From Ooceraea biroi (taxonomy: Eukaryota > Arthropoda > Insecta > Hymenoptera > Formicidae), in the NCBI RefSeq assembly GCF_003672135.1, contig NC_039517.1:8463475-8527474 (forward strand): a stretch of 64,000 nt of DNA, given 5' to 3'. Of the stretch, positions 22,626-36,652 are shown one piece after another. A model generated the notes under the pieces. It searched no databases. It was not told where the DNA came from and worked only from the letters and a program-made list of their open reading frames with translations. The position numbers and the translations under genes are program-made. How positions within the stretch are numbered: position 1 is the first letter of the stretch; each line of letters starts with the position of its first letter.

Positions 22626-24916
22626 AAAACCATACGTACACGTTGCACGGTCGTTATTAACGTCACCACCGAGGGATTTGCTCGCAAATGCTGCTCCGTG
22701 AAGATATGCAATCTTGCCAGGAAAGACGGTGGCAACGGCGGGTGGGAAAGGAGACCGAGGTTGGGGTGGGACGTGGAGGATTGCTTTCTAAGTGATTGTG
22801 AGATAAGTGGAGCGCTCCTTTTCGCCCTGCTGCCTTTGCTCGCGCGGACGACCTTAACTCCATAAGGACGATGAACTATCGCGGTGCTATATCGACCGCG
22901 CGGTGCTTCGTAAGTTTGTACAGATTTGGTACGTCGCAGGTACGAACCTCTCTCACTTCTGTTCCTCATTTCCTCTCTCTTTCATTCTTTCTTCCGTCAA
23001 CGAGTGGCGGAACGTATTTTCACGCGCGTTTCTTGCCGCTGGTAACGCGAGCGAGAATCTACGCACTCGCCAAATGCGCGTCAAACTCGGTATTAGTAGA
23101 GGCGCTATTCGCAGGTATTCGGGGCAATTAGATTAAGAGAAGATTATTGCATCGTACTGCGTTATTGAGGTCAATCACGGAAGGAGCCGACAAACGGTGT
23201 CTAATAATACCGATTTACGTTTCGAACAATTTCGAAATGGCGCCGGGTTAAGTAATTGCATTTGCCGAGGGTATTCGAGCAGTAAATTCATTATGAAATC
23301 CCTCCTTAGTTTTCCTACTGTGGTGGAGCCCTAGGGAGAGGAATGCAAGCCTTGTTTATGTTACGGGAGATGTTCGGGAGGACCATATCGCCTGCACGCC
23401 AATCGAGTGTCTTCAAAATTTCATGACGTCACACAGTGCTTACGCGGAAACTTGTCGAAAAGTTATTTACGCTGTTCTAGGTGGAAGCTCGCAAATTTGT
23501 CCGAATATACACTTTTTCGTAGCCATTAACATACACTGCTTTCCGAAAGTTTTCCAGACTTGGCGAATGTGGTCAGAATAAAGTTTCCAGTCTGAAAAAT
23601 CGCTCTTTCTCTGAGATAAAAGTATTACAAGACGTTCCATGTCCAGTTTAGCTTCACTTCAGTTTTCTAATTAAATTCTGACAGGATCTTTGTGCTTCTT
23701 ATGTTTCATGCATGAAATACTAAGTATAAGAATAATAATGTAGAGACGCTGTGTTATGCTGAATGAATAAAAATTCTACGAATTTCGTACAATTCGAAGA
23801 AGTAATTACTTAATTATATAATAATACTTAATTAAAAAAGCGCTGAGTTATTATTATTTATGCACACGAGGATTATGATGATGCGCGGAAACGCGGAAAT
23901 GTCCAGCAGGGGTATAAATGTCAACGAACATCTTTCATCGGGGGGATGTGTAACCGAACATATATCGCGACTACGTAGATGCGGCAGGTACGCGTGGTTG
24001 CGACAGAGTAATATATAAAGGGTTGTAATACGTTATGGAAGGGGATGGAAGCGAGCGCGGGGGATAGATGGGACGTGCGTCACGGGGTGACAGCCGGAAC
24101 AAATGGAATCTGAACCAGCAATCCTCCGGTGTAAACTGCTTACATATTGGAATCCCCCGCGGATGACATCCAGTGTGACGATCTAATAATATTTTAAGTA
24201 ATAGAGTCTTCTCTCCGCGCGTATTATTCGCGACAAACGCTCATCGGCAAGGCCGCGCGTTTCAAACACGCTGAATAATTATATATCGCGCTGTTATCGC
24301 TACTCTATTTTTTCGGATTTCTATCGGAATGACCTCTTGCAGTTGTTTATAATTTAAATCATTCGAGTCACGAGGGTTTCATGTTTAAAACTGTCGCGCG
24401 GTAAGGAATAAGTATGCGCTGAAGGTGGCGGCGCGCCAAAATTAACTTAACGAACGAATCTGGAGTCACGCAACATCGTGAAGGACCAAATAACGAAATC
24501 AAAATCCATCCCAGAATGGGAATGACCCGGTTCTCGGATCTGTTTCCGTATCTGGGTTAGACGGCTCTTCGGAAGCTTCATGCTCGGGCTGTCGGGTGGC
24601 CTCCGTGTATTATTCAAACGTCTCCTACCTGCTTTGATGCAACACGGTATACTCGGAGCCGGTCGACCTCACGGGCTGTCGTTTCTCTCTCTCATGAGGG
24701 AACGAACGAGCGAGCAAGCTTCGGTGTTCGCGGTGCCGAGGAACATCGTGATAAAAGATACAGATTCGTCTCCCAAAAGACCGACTCAAAAATCGATGCA
24801 CCGGTTTTTCGCCAATGAGAGAGAATCTATGCGAACCTTTCGCCGGTTTCTCGAAGAAACGCGCGCGCGTGTTAGCTACTCGATTCTTACCCGTTTAAGA
24901 TCGCGTTAAGCGTACG

Positions 24917-24934
24917 AGATTGCATTTGCAATCT
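24917..24934. repeat. 18-bp inverted repeat
   Basis: AGATTGCA and TGCAATCT are separated by two T residues. It contains back-to-back ATTGCA/TGCAAT boxes of the C/EBP or Oct half-site type. Short enough to be chance. Confidence 0.45.
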
Positions 24935-27311
24935 TCCGGAAATTGTTCTCCCCGGGTTCCCCGCAGCCGCGCGCGATTATTCAAATAAGCATTGTTTATG
25001 CGTCGCTGCTCGAGGAATTTGCGAACTTCAATCCGGCATCTAACTGCTATGATAGCTTTGCGCTTCGTAATTAATTAGCGTGCCTGTCGCAGCACACTTC
25101 CAGTTCGCGCTCAATGCGCAACAAACGGAAGTGTCTTCCTTCTTTCTTCTTGCACTCATAAAAATGAGATTTCTACAGTATACGACGTACGTTAACTTCA
25201 ACTTCCTCCTTTATCTTCTTAATGTGCAGTGTAAACTGTACCGTAACGGGCACCTGATTTCTCTCATCGTGATATCAGAATCTAAAGTTAAATCTAAGCA
25301 AGTAATAACTTGCTCGAACTAACGTCAGTAAATATGACTGCAACGAGGCTCGCAAGAAATCTCCGCTCGCAGGTCCAAACTAAATACTACAAGCGAGCCA
25401 TTAGTGCACCTGTGCGCGTCTGCCCTCCATTTTCCCGCTACGTTAAGAATATCGCCGCGTTGTTCGTTCACCCCTTACACCTCTACGAAACCTCGGCGAA
25501 CTTTCGCCTCGTAACAGGAGTCCACGGAAGGATTATCTCTGAACGAACCGCCGAGCTTGCGTCTCGTGCATCGTCTCCACCCCCAGGGGGAAGCTCGGCG
25601 AGCCAGGAGATCAAACAATCCTCGCGAATTAGCGGCGACAAAATCGCGACAATAGGACGACGGCCGTGCCGCGTCGGAGCACGGAATAGAAAAAAATATG
25701 TAACTTGTTGACACGGATGATCCCGCCGGGCCGGAATGTGATTATGTAGTCAAATGAGATTGTGGCATATGCATGAACTCGGCCCCCAGGGCCTCCCTTC
25801 TCGCTCACGCGCGCGCCGCCGCCGTCGTGCTACCCCTCGATTCCCACCCTCCTCTATCACACGTCCGCGTTTCATTCTCCCTGCCCGCTCGTTCTCTTAT
25901 GACCTCTCTGAATTTGTCCGGAATTCGCGTACCGAAGAACCGGTCTTCGTTGATCCCGTTAGCTTTTAAAACGATTAACATTAATTTAGATAGCTCCGCC
26001 TAATTGCGCGATATTAACATACTAATAATGGCGCCTTGAGAATACGTTTGAAAGCTGGATGAGTTTAAGAGTAAAAGTTCAACGTGAGATGAAAGACTCA
26101 ATTTTCAAAAAGATGAGCGGAGAATAGCAGAGGCGACGGAGATATTATTGAGAAATAGGATCTGCCGTTGAAACACGTTCTATCGCGCAACGGTGCAATT
26201 CCCACGTATATATTGAGAAGAAAGAGTAAAAAAAGTGCGGAAATCTATCGCGAGCTTTTTTTCGGAGCAGCGAGGGTTCAAGCGACGAGTTTTTAGCAGC
26301 TCCGTGGGAAGTATCTTAACGCACACATGTGGATAAGGGACGTGGGTGGTGGAATTTACGGTGAGAGACCTATCTGTCTTGCGGGGTTGTCTATCGGTGT
26401 GCAGGGAGAGATGCACTTGTCCCGGGGTGTATGTGCACAAAGATGGCTATGCTCGTGTCATCTCTTAACGACGCACCGAGGTCCCATTACGGCGGGTGAT
26501 GATCTAAACTCGAGTCACCCTCGGTTTCGGCAGCATCATCTTCGCCAAGTTCCATCGTAAGTGGCCCGTACTGATAGCTGGCTGTTCGTGGACTTTGTCG
26601 CGATATTGGTTAAAGGAGAATCCCTCCCCTCGTGGTGCGGGTAATATATAGAACATCAACCACCGTAATTTCCGTGCACGAGGTGTCCGGGAGATGGGCC
26701 GTTTTCTCGCATCTCGGGAATCCTGCGACACCGTCGTTTTCCGTCGAGAGGATAATTCTCCCTGCGACTTTCTTATTTTCGTGAATTAAATATCATTATT
26801 CGCGAAATCCTAAGGATCAAATTCTGCCCGAGCGAGCTTCGTCCCCGTACTCGAAACGAAGCGGATAGTAATTAATATTGATGAATCAATCGGCGAGAGC
26901 ATCGACGACACTCGCTCCGAGCGGAACGCTCCGTAATCGCGGGGTGTACTTTTCCGGCACGCCAGGACGTCTCGATCGATTCTTTAATCCTCCATCCGCT
27001 TCTGCCACATCCTATTTCACCGAATTTACCCATCGTCCCCGCGACAGATGGCACACGTCGTTGCTAGACGGAAGACAATTCGGAGGTCTTGTGTGTCACT
27101 CCGTTTACTATTCGATCATCGGTAATGTCGAGATCACGTGGAATCGTGTGTGGTTCCGGCGAATGGGATTCCCACCGTGCATCCGGACGCCAGGAGAATC
27201 CGATTGGTCCGCGTGTTCCTCGAGGCACCGCTTTCAGGAACAAAGGTAAACCATGATTTATAAGACGTGGCACGAACGTGAACGTTTACAATGGCATTCG
27301 CGGACAGCCAC

Positions 27312-27358
27312 GAAGAAAGAGATAGAGAAAGAGAGAGAGAGAGAGAGAAAGAGAGAAC
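27312..27358. repeat. (GA)n microsatellite
   Basis: About 47 bp of GA and GAAA repeat on the plus strand. Confidence 0.85.
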
Positions 27359-27718
27359 GAAGCAACGGGGGCGCGGATGTTGAAGAGGGGGACCAGACCA
27401 CCAGCACCATGTACGTGGACGAGGGGGTGAAACGTGCGGTGGAGAGAAATAGACAGGGGAGAGGAGGAGAGGGTAGAGGAGGGTTTTCGCATGGCGGTTT
27501 CATTACGGTGATGTATCATTACGTCAGACTTACGCCCCTAACGTCGCACCCGCTCTCGCGTATATATCTCGCGTTATTTTATATTTATACGCCCCGCGTA
27601 ATTCATAGGGTTTCGGGAATGCCTGGTTATAGCGCCATACGCGCCGCGCGAAATATGCGAATATCGCGGTATACTGATGTACGCGCGTTGATACCAAACG
27701 CGACCAGAAAGGCAGGAA

Positions 27719-27742
27719 TATGGTACCGTGCTTGGTACCATA
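27719..27742. repeat. 9-bp inverted repeat
   Basis: TATGGTACC and GGTACCATA flank a 6-nt loop. The perfect arms are only mildly unexpected in a window this size. Confidence 0.5.
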
Positions 27743-28492
27743 GAGTCAATCGTGGAGAATAAAAACGAGCGATTTCTTCGTGTTCCCGATGATTCCGAGA
27801 CAACTTGCGAACACCATGGAAAACCTCGAGAATTTTACTATTTTTTACTATCTTCTTAGAGCAGGCCGTGGCTCGCGGCATCTTAAATTTCTTCTCATCT
27901 GGTATTTTTGCGTGTTCTCCTTTGCGCGCAGGCTGCAACGCCGCTTATTTTCCTTTGTGATGGCTCGCGCGCCGCAGCACGCTCGCACCGGCGTATTTGT
28001 GAACGAGTATCGAAATAATTTCGCGAGTTCAAGGGGCAAGCGACTGCGATTCCGTGCGCGTTCTTGCCGAACCTCGTGAAATTTGTAGCGACAGGTCAAT
28101 TTTGTTAGCACGTAACACGGGGGGCGGGGATGTAAAGTCGACGGTGCTGGTGCGGAGGAATCGATTTCGGGTGCTCTCGACCGGCTACGTCATAATCTTA
28201 TTCGGAGGCGATATATCTTGGAAAGGTTGAAAGGTCGTGGTGAGTTCGGGCCACGACGCAGTACAAGACCGTGCCATTTGCCAAGCGCGCCGATAAATCA
28301 TTTCTGCGGGATTGTCTTTAGCGCCTTGCAGCTGTGTGCGCGTGCAAGGCAAACAAGGATCCTTGTATATACCCCCTAGTAAAAATAGTTGCTTCATCAA
28401 CGCAAAACTCCAAGTAAGAATACGCGTAACACTTTACCAGCCAACCACCTGTGAATAATTTACGTTACCCGACAACATCGGAGCGCCGTTAT

Positions 28493-28526
28493 TGAAATCG
28501 AAGAATTATCCAATTCTTCGATTTCA
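28493..28526 (+). repeat. Perfect 15-bp hairpin with 4-nt loop
   Basis: TGAAATCGAAGAATT (28493-28507) is followed by ATCC and then its exact reverse complement (28512-28526). A T-G wobble would extend the stem by one. Fifteen perfect pairs with a 4-nt loop is far beyond chance for 64 kb, but it is too short for a Dicer substrate. A template-switch mutation, a cruciform, a processing hairpin in a long transcript or a dimeric binding site are possible. Confidence 0.8.
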
Positions 28527-31500
28527 GCTACTGACACTTGGTTGCAAACGTCGCGTTCAATTACGAGATCGTTTTTTATCGCGGTTCGCCGGGCCAATTA
28601 ATACAAATTAATGAAGAGACGCCGCAGTGCTCACAGTCGTGCGGGCGACGCGGTCCTTACGCGCTCCGGGATCGGAACTCGGGATTTCCGGCCTTTGTCC
28701 GCAGTAATGCCGGTAATTTTGGGAATTTCGCCGGCGCCGGGAGTATATACGGAAGGAACAAGAACTTGGCGGCGGTCTGGCCGATACGACGGCGACCGCA
28801 TTATCTAACGGAGCGGGTCCAAAGTCTTCGAGAGCCAAAGACGATTCAGCCTGCCAATGACTTCTCTCGGGGAACCTAGTCCCCGTCGTGCCTTTAGTAT
28901 CCATTGGCCAACCAGCCCGATCGCCGACGCGATCGATGGAATCGATGGCGCGTCGCAGTGCCAGCGCGGCGAGCTGATGAGATCGACTTTCTTGCGCTGA
29001 GTTTCCGGAGCCGAGAGAAGCTGCGGCGCGCCGCCTCGTGGATCACGGAGAGCCGCCGTTTGCGAGACCTCGCCATTTTCTCGTAAATTCTGGCGACCAC
29101 TTGGAAAAAGGATGGCTCATTATGACGAACGGCGCGGCGTCTCGTACTAGTTTCGCACAGTAATGGTAGTTAGGAATGCCGTACTTGTAATACTTAAAGA
29201 ACATTCTATTCTGGTGTAAATTGTGAAAAGCTTCTCTTAATCGATACACGGAGAGAGCCTTATTATTGTAGTTTCAGATATTTTACATTATCCTCGGGCG
29301 AGCGTTCTATTATTTAAGGGATGAACATGGTCGCGCGATCGCGCTGAATTTTCGTCGTGCTCTCCTCCGCGAGAACGCGTTTTTCCCGGGTGTTATTTTA
29401 GCACCTTAAATACTCGATCGCCGTTAACTCAACGGCCGATCTCGCGCTTGCGGGGCGGAAATTCTGTTTCCGTGATCGAAATTATTCGGACGTTAAGGCG
29501 ATTAGGCGTGCACTTATGCTCGATTAACGCGGAAGGACCGGAGCGACGGGGTGGGCGAAGAGGGTGAAAAGGGGGTGGCGCGCGCGAAAGAGCGATCGTG
29601 CGCCGCGCGAGCACGGAAAGCTCAGAAAGGATCGGAGAGAGGAGACGGTCGTTTCCGACGTGATAGATACGTGTATAGTCGAGGAGACAGGACCCTGGTG
29701 CCCGACGCGAAGGGGGTTGGTGGCACTCGAAGAGAATACCAATAGCGGTTGAACCCGCGGTGGCCATCCCCTGCCAGCCGGCTGAAATTTACGGTCGGCG
29801 TCCAAGTGTTATTATGTCGAGCGTTCGATTGCACCCCCGCGCGCGCCGAATATAGACCGCGACGAAATTTACGGTGCTCCGTGGCTGCGCTAGCATTGTT
29901 TCGTTCCGGCGTGTTGGCCGCTTTACGCTTCGCTTTTTATTGTATTTTCGCGCATCCCCCTGCGGTTGCACGCTGCAATGTATTCGCGACTTCCGGATCA
30001 AACACGTGCCTCTAGAATGGACGATTAGGGTGACTTGATTAGGGTGAACTTGAGCCTGATACCGCAATATCAGAACAGCGAGATTCAAGAGAGTTTCGTG
30101 AACAATAGATTTGTGGAATTATTGTAAAAGAATTGGCTTGCTACGTGGAATTCGCTGAAATATATATTTTTAACGCAAATTAAAATATACTTTTTGACCC
30201 GATTTATATGACAAACGAATGAAGCGAGAAATAAAACTTGTTATAAATACTGTTCATGAGTTACGTATTCATACCTTAAAGTTATGCATTCAGTACTAAA
30301 TGTGATGATTAAATGTTATCGTTTCGTAAATATTATATTTTTGCTTCGCTGTAAATGAGGGAGCATCAGAATAAGAACACATTTAGCGCTTATTGCGAGA
30401 TATCATTGCACGAGTTTACGTATTCAGCGTTATAATCTATTACATTCCACACACACACTCACATCCACGAGCGCTATTCGCTCCAGCCTGTGTAATGCTC
30501 AGGCTATTTTAGCGAAATGTCAAGCGTGGAACTGGGTCGGTCCGCGCGAGTCGTCGGAAATAATTTAACTCTCCCCCGGATTATTTCCGTCCCCTTTTTC
30601 GCAGCCGTTTGTGAGCGTGCGAAAAGCGCCACGAAATATTTTTTCCCACCGAATTTCTCGTGCGGCGACGACCATGCTGCATCTATTATTGGCGACGAAG
30701 AGAATAAAAAAAAAAGAGAAAGAGGAGACGAAATGCACAGAGAAACGCGCCGCCGCAGGCGAGACGGGGAGAGATCCCGCGTTTGGTGGCTGATTTTTGT
30801 GGTTGATTTTTGTGCGATCGGCGGGGGCCTGGAGCGTCTTTTTCACTAGCGAAAAGAGAAAAATCACCGGGTGCAAATTAACGCCAATTAATTAGAAAGG
30901 AGGGGCAGTAAAACGCGAACATCGGCGCGAGCGTAATGAAGCGTCGATGTTAACATGTTAGCCTGCGGACATTTGAACTCCGCCAGATGATTTCGCGAAA
31001 ATCGATTCTCAATAAATCGACACCTCCCCCTCTCGCCCCTTTCCTCGTCAGTTCATCCTCACGGCGCGTCGATACTCCGCGCGTCATCTCACCTTTTCTT
31101 CGCGTTCCCTGCCGCGTTCTCGGCCGCGCTTTCGCCCGATAATGGCAACCGAGTTCCGGTTCGGCTAGATACACGCGGTCGTATGCTCTCATGAATGCGC
31201 GACGTATAGGGTGTACGGGAACTGTCGACTAATCTAGACTGAGTATCTCTATAACCCAAATGACGAGGAGTGCATCGCGGTTTTACGCCTACGTAATAAA
31301 ACGTTTACAATGAAATGAAAATATGGTTCATGAATAAATTCTATGTTAAAATTCATACAAATTAAATTCTACTATTATAATACATTTTATTCCTCACTGG
31401 CCAACTTTGTTCGAGCGTTGCAATTTGCAATTTCAAATAAATGTAATCCACAATTTTAAATTAAAATTAAATTGCCAACATAACTTAAGCATAATTGGCA

Positions 31501-34500
31501 TCGAAGCGAGATGTTAAATTCTTCGTAAAACTGATCTAATTCAAAGTGCTCATGGATGATACGAGTAGGCTAGCAATGGTCTGCGACCCCGTACAAAAGA
31601 GAACCCTTCGGGCATGCCGCGCGAAGAAAGTACGCGAAAGTTTACTGCTGATGGAGCGGCGCATTCTTCGATTTCGGCTTTACGGTCAAACGACGTAGCA
31701 GCCGCCGCCATCGGCATCGATGCCGATGGTCGTTTCCGCGATATCATCGCTCTTCTCCCCGCCGTACATGTCACACCGAAACCGAATCCTGCCAAACGAC
31801 GACCCCGACGATGATTCCGGGGGAATCGCGGCGATTTCGGGGAGAGTCTTCCTCCGCATCAGTCACGAACCGTTCTCCATCATATTGACTGTTTCATTCT
31901 TCAAGCTGCGTGCCTGAACCGACTCGTCCGTCCAGTCGAGAAATGATTTCGCACATAGCCCTTCCGTGACATATTTCTTTCCATATCGCGGCTCATGCAT
32001 CGCCATTCTTCTGATTCTCCAATCTGAGTTCGTATCCGTTTCCGTAGCACTCTTGAATCAATCTTCATCGATATCTCCTTCCTCTGCTCGATAATTAAAC
32101 GACAGTAAAAGTTACCTCCCTGATATATTGTAATATATTTACATGTATTATATTTCGCAATTTTGAAGGTATACAATTAGTCTTCGCTGGTTTCCACTGC
32201 AGACGTAGATTCATATAGTGGAATAAGGAAGAGATTATTTAACAGAGATATTTGTGACTTAATTCAGTGTAGTCCCGCTTTTGTTATCGCATTTGTTAAA
32301 TACATCGCATCGTTTACCGCCGGACTTGCCGCGCTCGTATTTGCGATTCCACCGGCAACGCGTTCTTGATTGTAAAGTAATATGATATATCGCGTGCGCG
32401 AGAGAGAGGGAGAAAGCCGAGCCGCTGCAACGCACATATTGGTTTAGGGGCGCTTTTTGGGTACACATGGGGGCCAGATCGTGTAGGAACACGCCGGGCA
32501 GGCGCGTATAACACGAAGCGAAATCGTTAATTTCATCGATGTAGTCGTGTAATTGACGCCCGCGATATCGCGCGCCAGCTTGGCAATAATTCGACGATGT
32601 AAACGGGGTTACCGTGCCAACAACACCGACGCGCGTTTCTCAGCGGGCTGGAACTTCGATTTTACATAAAGCGAAGTTGGCGTGCGTGCGCGTGCGTCGC
32701 CGCTGGAAACGTGTATATTACGGTACATGGAATATCAACGTGAACGTTAGCGAGAAGCGACGGGGATCTTTAAACCTGCATTCGTGACGCGGGGTCATCA
32801 AAGATCCCCGGCGTATAGGAAATACATTATATTTGCATCACACTTCCGAATTGCTGTGTGCGTGAGAAGCGACCTCATATTTCTCTCTTTTTCTTTCGCT
32901 CTCTCAAGCAAGTATGTTACGTTTACAGCATAGCAGAAAGAGAGAAAGAGAGAGGAGAAAATATTATATTGCATTATATTATACTATATTGTTCTCGCGT
33001 TGGGAGCAAATTAAAAAGTTCAAATTTAATATACAATATTTGATAATGAATATTGAAACATTAATACGTGCTTGTTCTGTTCGTTCGAAGGATCGGGGTT
33101 CGCTGCTCGCGCGCACGCTACCGGGAGAAAGAACAATTATTTCAACTTTATAATAAGTACACGGATTCGTAACATTGATGTGTTTCGCTTGCGAAATAAT
33201 TATGCGCGCACTCTCGCTACAGGGCGCCGATAATAATTATTGCTCGGTTGTACTCGACGGTACGACGTCCATTAAACTTTTCAGCCAGCTGATGGCGTAC
33301 TCGAAATTAAAATTCATAATATGTGTGTACCTAATCGCTTCGGCGCGATCGAACGTCAAGTTCAGGCGTTTACGTTTACGGGCTGCCTCTCGTAATGCGT
33401 GCACACGACGAGAGTCACGCGTTCCTTATCGATCGCGAGCTAAACCGAGGCTAAACCGAGAGCGATCGTGATCAAGTCGCTAATAGCGTGAGACAACGTT
33501 TCGATCGCAAATTGCAGGTAGTGAAGCGCGACGAAATGACGATCTCGCGTTCGCGCATCGTCGAGGGAGGAAATCCACAGATCGACCACGTGGTGAATTT
33601 AAAAAATTGTAACGCAATTCACATCCACCATCCCCATGACAAGACAAGGGGTGGCCCGTTCAGCACGTCGACCGTAAAAAGCCCCGGCTGCAGCGGTCAG
33701 TAATTGCGCGCTCGTCGCGGACGCGATGGCCAGGTCGGGCTGACACGTCGCCTGGAAAAGTGTGGTCCGACCGCGGGGTGATTAACGCGGTTAATTTGTT
33801 GCAATTTGACCCCGGCTACCGGGGGGGGCACCCGCGATCCAGAATCGTGCAGCCGCGCTGCTGCCCCCGTCCCCTGCTTCTCGCGCGGATCCCTCGCGTA
33901 TACGCCCTCGTAGCGTTTGTTCCGCGTGTTGGCAAATAATTTACGGCCTGTAATTGTAATTCCACTCCGGTCACGCGCCGGTCAGCGAGCGATATTCGTC
34001 GTCGCCGTGGCCGAAGACACCGCGCTATGAATACGACGTCGGTTTTCTCTCTACTAAACTGCTCCGAGGTATATCGTACCGCAGCGTATCGTATCTATGC
34101 GATCGAAAAACGTTGGTCGATAATTCATGCGCAGCTGGAACAAGACTTCAGGCCTACGGCCGATTATGCTGGATATAGAAAGCACATATGTTCTACCTAC
34201 GTACGTACCTATGTACGTCCGCGGACGCATGCGGAATTTTTCGCAGTCACGTGGGGTATTTGTCAAAGCTTACCGTTAAAACTTTACCCTTCTTTGTTCG
34301 TGAAAATGTTATTTCTCCTTCATTATACGAAGCATTTCCTTCATTATGCGAAACAGATGAAATCAATGAAATATTGCAGTTGTGTCGTGTGTAATTACCT
34401 TTAAATGGTGAACGCTCGCGTACACCTTCCCATGAAATTTGTTAATCAGATTTAGCCGGGAATAAAAGATTCGCACGGCGAAAACTTAGATGAGACCTGA

Positions 34501-36627
34501 TGCGAGAAACATTTCTCTGGGCGCGAGGAGCGCATACATAAACATACACACGCGAGCACATTTACATGAGAGGCGCAACAGATTCCGCGAGAAAGACAGT
34601 GCAGGAGGAAAACGTTTGCAGTATGCAAATCCGCCATACGGATTGAACTTGTCCGTGAGTTATGAGCGAGAAGGTATACGTGTGTTGCCGAGCTGATATT
34701 TTTCGAATCAATTTCTATAACTCCGAGACGGCGACGAGCGATACTGTCGACTTGCACGAAGAGGCGACCGCTAAAGATCGCGAGCGTCGAAGTTTCCTCC
34801 GGTGCAGCTCCGGAGAAAAAAGGTTCCGCCTCTTGAATTTTATACCGCGCTATTTCTTATCCTCTTTTTGCGCCACGCGCGCGGCCGTATCTCAGGAAGA
34901 TGAAGAGCCCGTTTAGAAGTCCGTGCAGGAATATGAAGTAAACCACAGTTACGCGTCGCACGGCGCGGCCCCGCTTATCCGTTCGCGAGTTCTCGATTTA
35001 TCAATCAAGACGAATACTCTTGCTCTCCGTTATGTATCTCTTGCTCTCTACAAAACGTTGTAAACTACGTTAGACACACGAGAATAGAGATGGATCTTGT
35101 TCGTTCTCTTACCGTCGTGCGTGCGATATCTACGATACAAATTAAATGTCGAAGCGCTCACTTCGATGTTTGCGCGCGCGTAAACGAATCGCTCTAAAAC
35201 CACGCGACATTCTTCATCGGCGTTCCTAGCGACACATTGGATCTCTAATTGCGAAACATTAATCCCCGTGTTCCAATTCCTTCCGCTGAAACGACGACGG
35301 CATAAAGACGAGGTAACGTCCCAGGGGAAACCCCCGACCCTTCTCTGTTCTCGGGGTCCGAGATGGAACGACGTGAGGACATATATACAGGGAAAGGGAT
35401 AGTGTGTTGGGAAAAGAGGGAGGACGAGCTCGTGAAATGGACGACGAGGGTGGAGAAATGGTAGCTCACGTAGGTGAAAGGAGCATGCGACAAAAAGGGA
35501 GCGAGAGAGAGAGAGAGAGAGAAAGAAAGGCAAGATGTCCGTAATGAGAACGGGGTCCTTCGCGCCCTCCCGCCTTCGACATTCTTCCTGTATAAAATTA
35601 AGTATCAGAACGTGCCGCGCTCGCGCGCGTCTCTATCTCCGAACTAAACACCCGGCTGATCGTTATTAATAAGGTCGGAACTGTACGAGAATACGCGCGA
35701 TTCTGCATAAACCATCGGCCAGAATATCGATTAGGTCGGGCTCTAGTGAATGACTGGTTGAGAGAAACATTGTTCTCTATATATAATTTTTAACCCGATG
35801 AGTAAACATTACGTAGATATTATTTTACGAGATATTGGTAATTCTAGAATTCTAAAATAGTCTCTGTCCTGTTTCTGTTTCAGAAATAGAACACAATTTT
35901 GCTATTTTATACGACCAGAGAATTATCTTCGTCGATTCTCTACGTTCACTGATAGGTACACGAATACTTATTGTCTTGGCGCAATTTCCGATCCCCTTAA
36001 TCGAAATCCGCGAAAGGGACGGCAAAATTTGCGCAGTCAAGCGCGGCGCTTCCGGTCCGTACAATACTACGGATTATCTCGAAATCGAAAGATCTCGTAA
36101 CGTAATCGGAAGACAGGGTATGATCCTTCGGTGTGTAACTTGAAGCCTGGCGCGTGAGCTCGCGCTACGATCAGCACGTAGACAGCCGCTTAATCCATTT
36201 AATCCGGCTTACGAGAATAACGGCTGGTTATCGTGACTGCCTCCTCGCATTACTTATGCCACTATCGGCTGCTTCAAAATCGGTTACCGGGCGCGCGCTT
36301 CCGACGGGGAACAAGGTGCAACGAATGGAATAAATCCGGTGCTTCCGGTGATCCCGCGCGGGAATCCCAGAACGAAATATACACGAGAGAGTTGCGTTAA
36401 CGTAACTCTTAAATCGTAAAATTGGCGTCTTACAAATTAACAAATTAAATTTTTGTTCAAATAATTTGATTGATAATTTGCTCTTCAATTTTTAATTATA
36501 TATATTTACTTATCGAAATATATTTACCTATCAAACTTTAACCTGAGTTTACACTTCACTCCACTCTTTTTCATCTTTACTGTTTTAATAAATAATAGTT
36601 CAATATTTTCAACTTTCCGAAAATAAA
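28527..36627. other. Non-coding stretch, no gene recognised
   Basis: AT-rich islands lie at about 30120-30430, 31280-31520, 32880-33060, 35770-35880 and 36400-36620. A short CA run is at 30449-30465, a G run is at 33823-33830 and GA tracts are near 32936-32960 and 35510-35530. Minus-strand frames between 32060 and 31550 look unusually protein-like but are interrupted by two stops and a frame change (see findings). Nothing else is identifiable. Confidence 0.5.
35510..35530. repeat. (GA)n microsatellite
   Basis: A short, nearly pure GA run. Confidence 0.8.
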
Positions 36628-36652
36628 ATTCTATTCTATTCTATTCTATTCT
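36628..36652. repeat. (ATTCT)5 pentanucleotide repeat
   Basis: Five perfect ATTCT units occur, reading (AGAAT)5 on the minus strand. On that strand the repeat lies about 75 nt downstream of the stop of the open frame at 36727-36942. Tandem short repeats at the 3' end are a known property of several non-LTR retrotransposon clades. Confidence 0.9.

Larger units (their letters stand above)
22650..28490. other. Non-coding stretch, no gene recognised
   Basis: This contains an AT-rich island at about 23640-23860, a small palindrome at 24917-24934, the long GA tract at 27312-27358 and a 9-bp inverted repeat at 27719-27742. No exon, RNA gene or transposon end was recognised. Confidence 0.55.

Noticed and set aside
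26410..26430. 14-nt match to the miR-92 family (TGCACTTGTCCCGG)
   Set aside because: The seed position before TGCAC differs, the 3' end differs, and upstream sequence does not supply the opposite arm of a precursor. A 14-mer match to some known miRNA is expected by chance.
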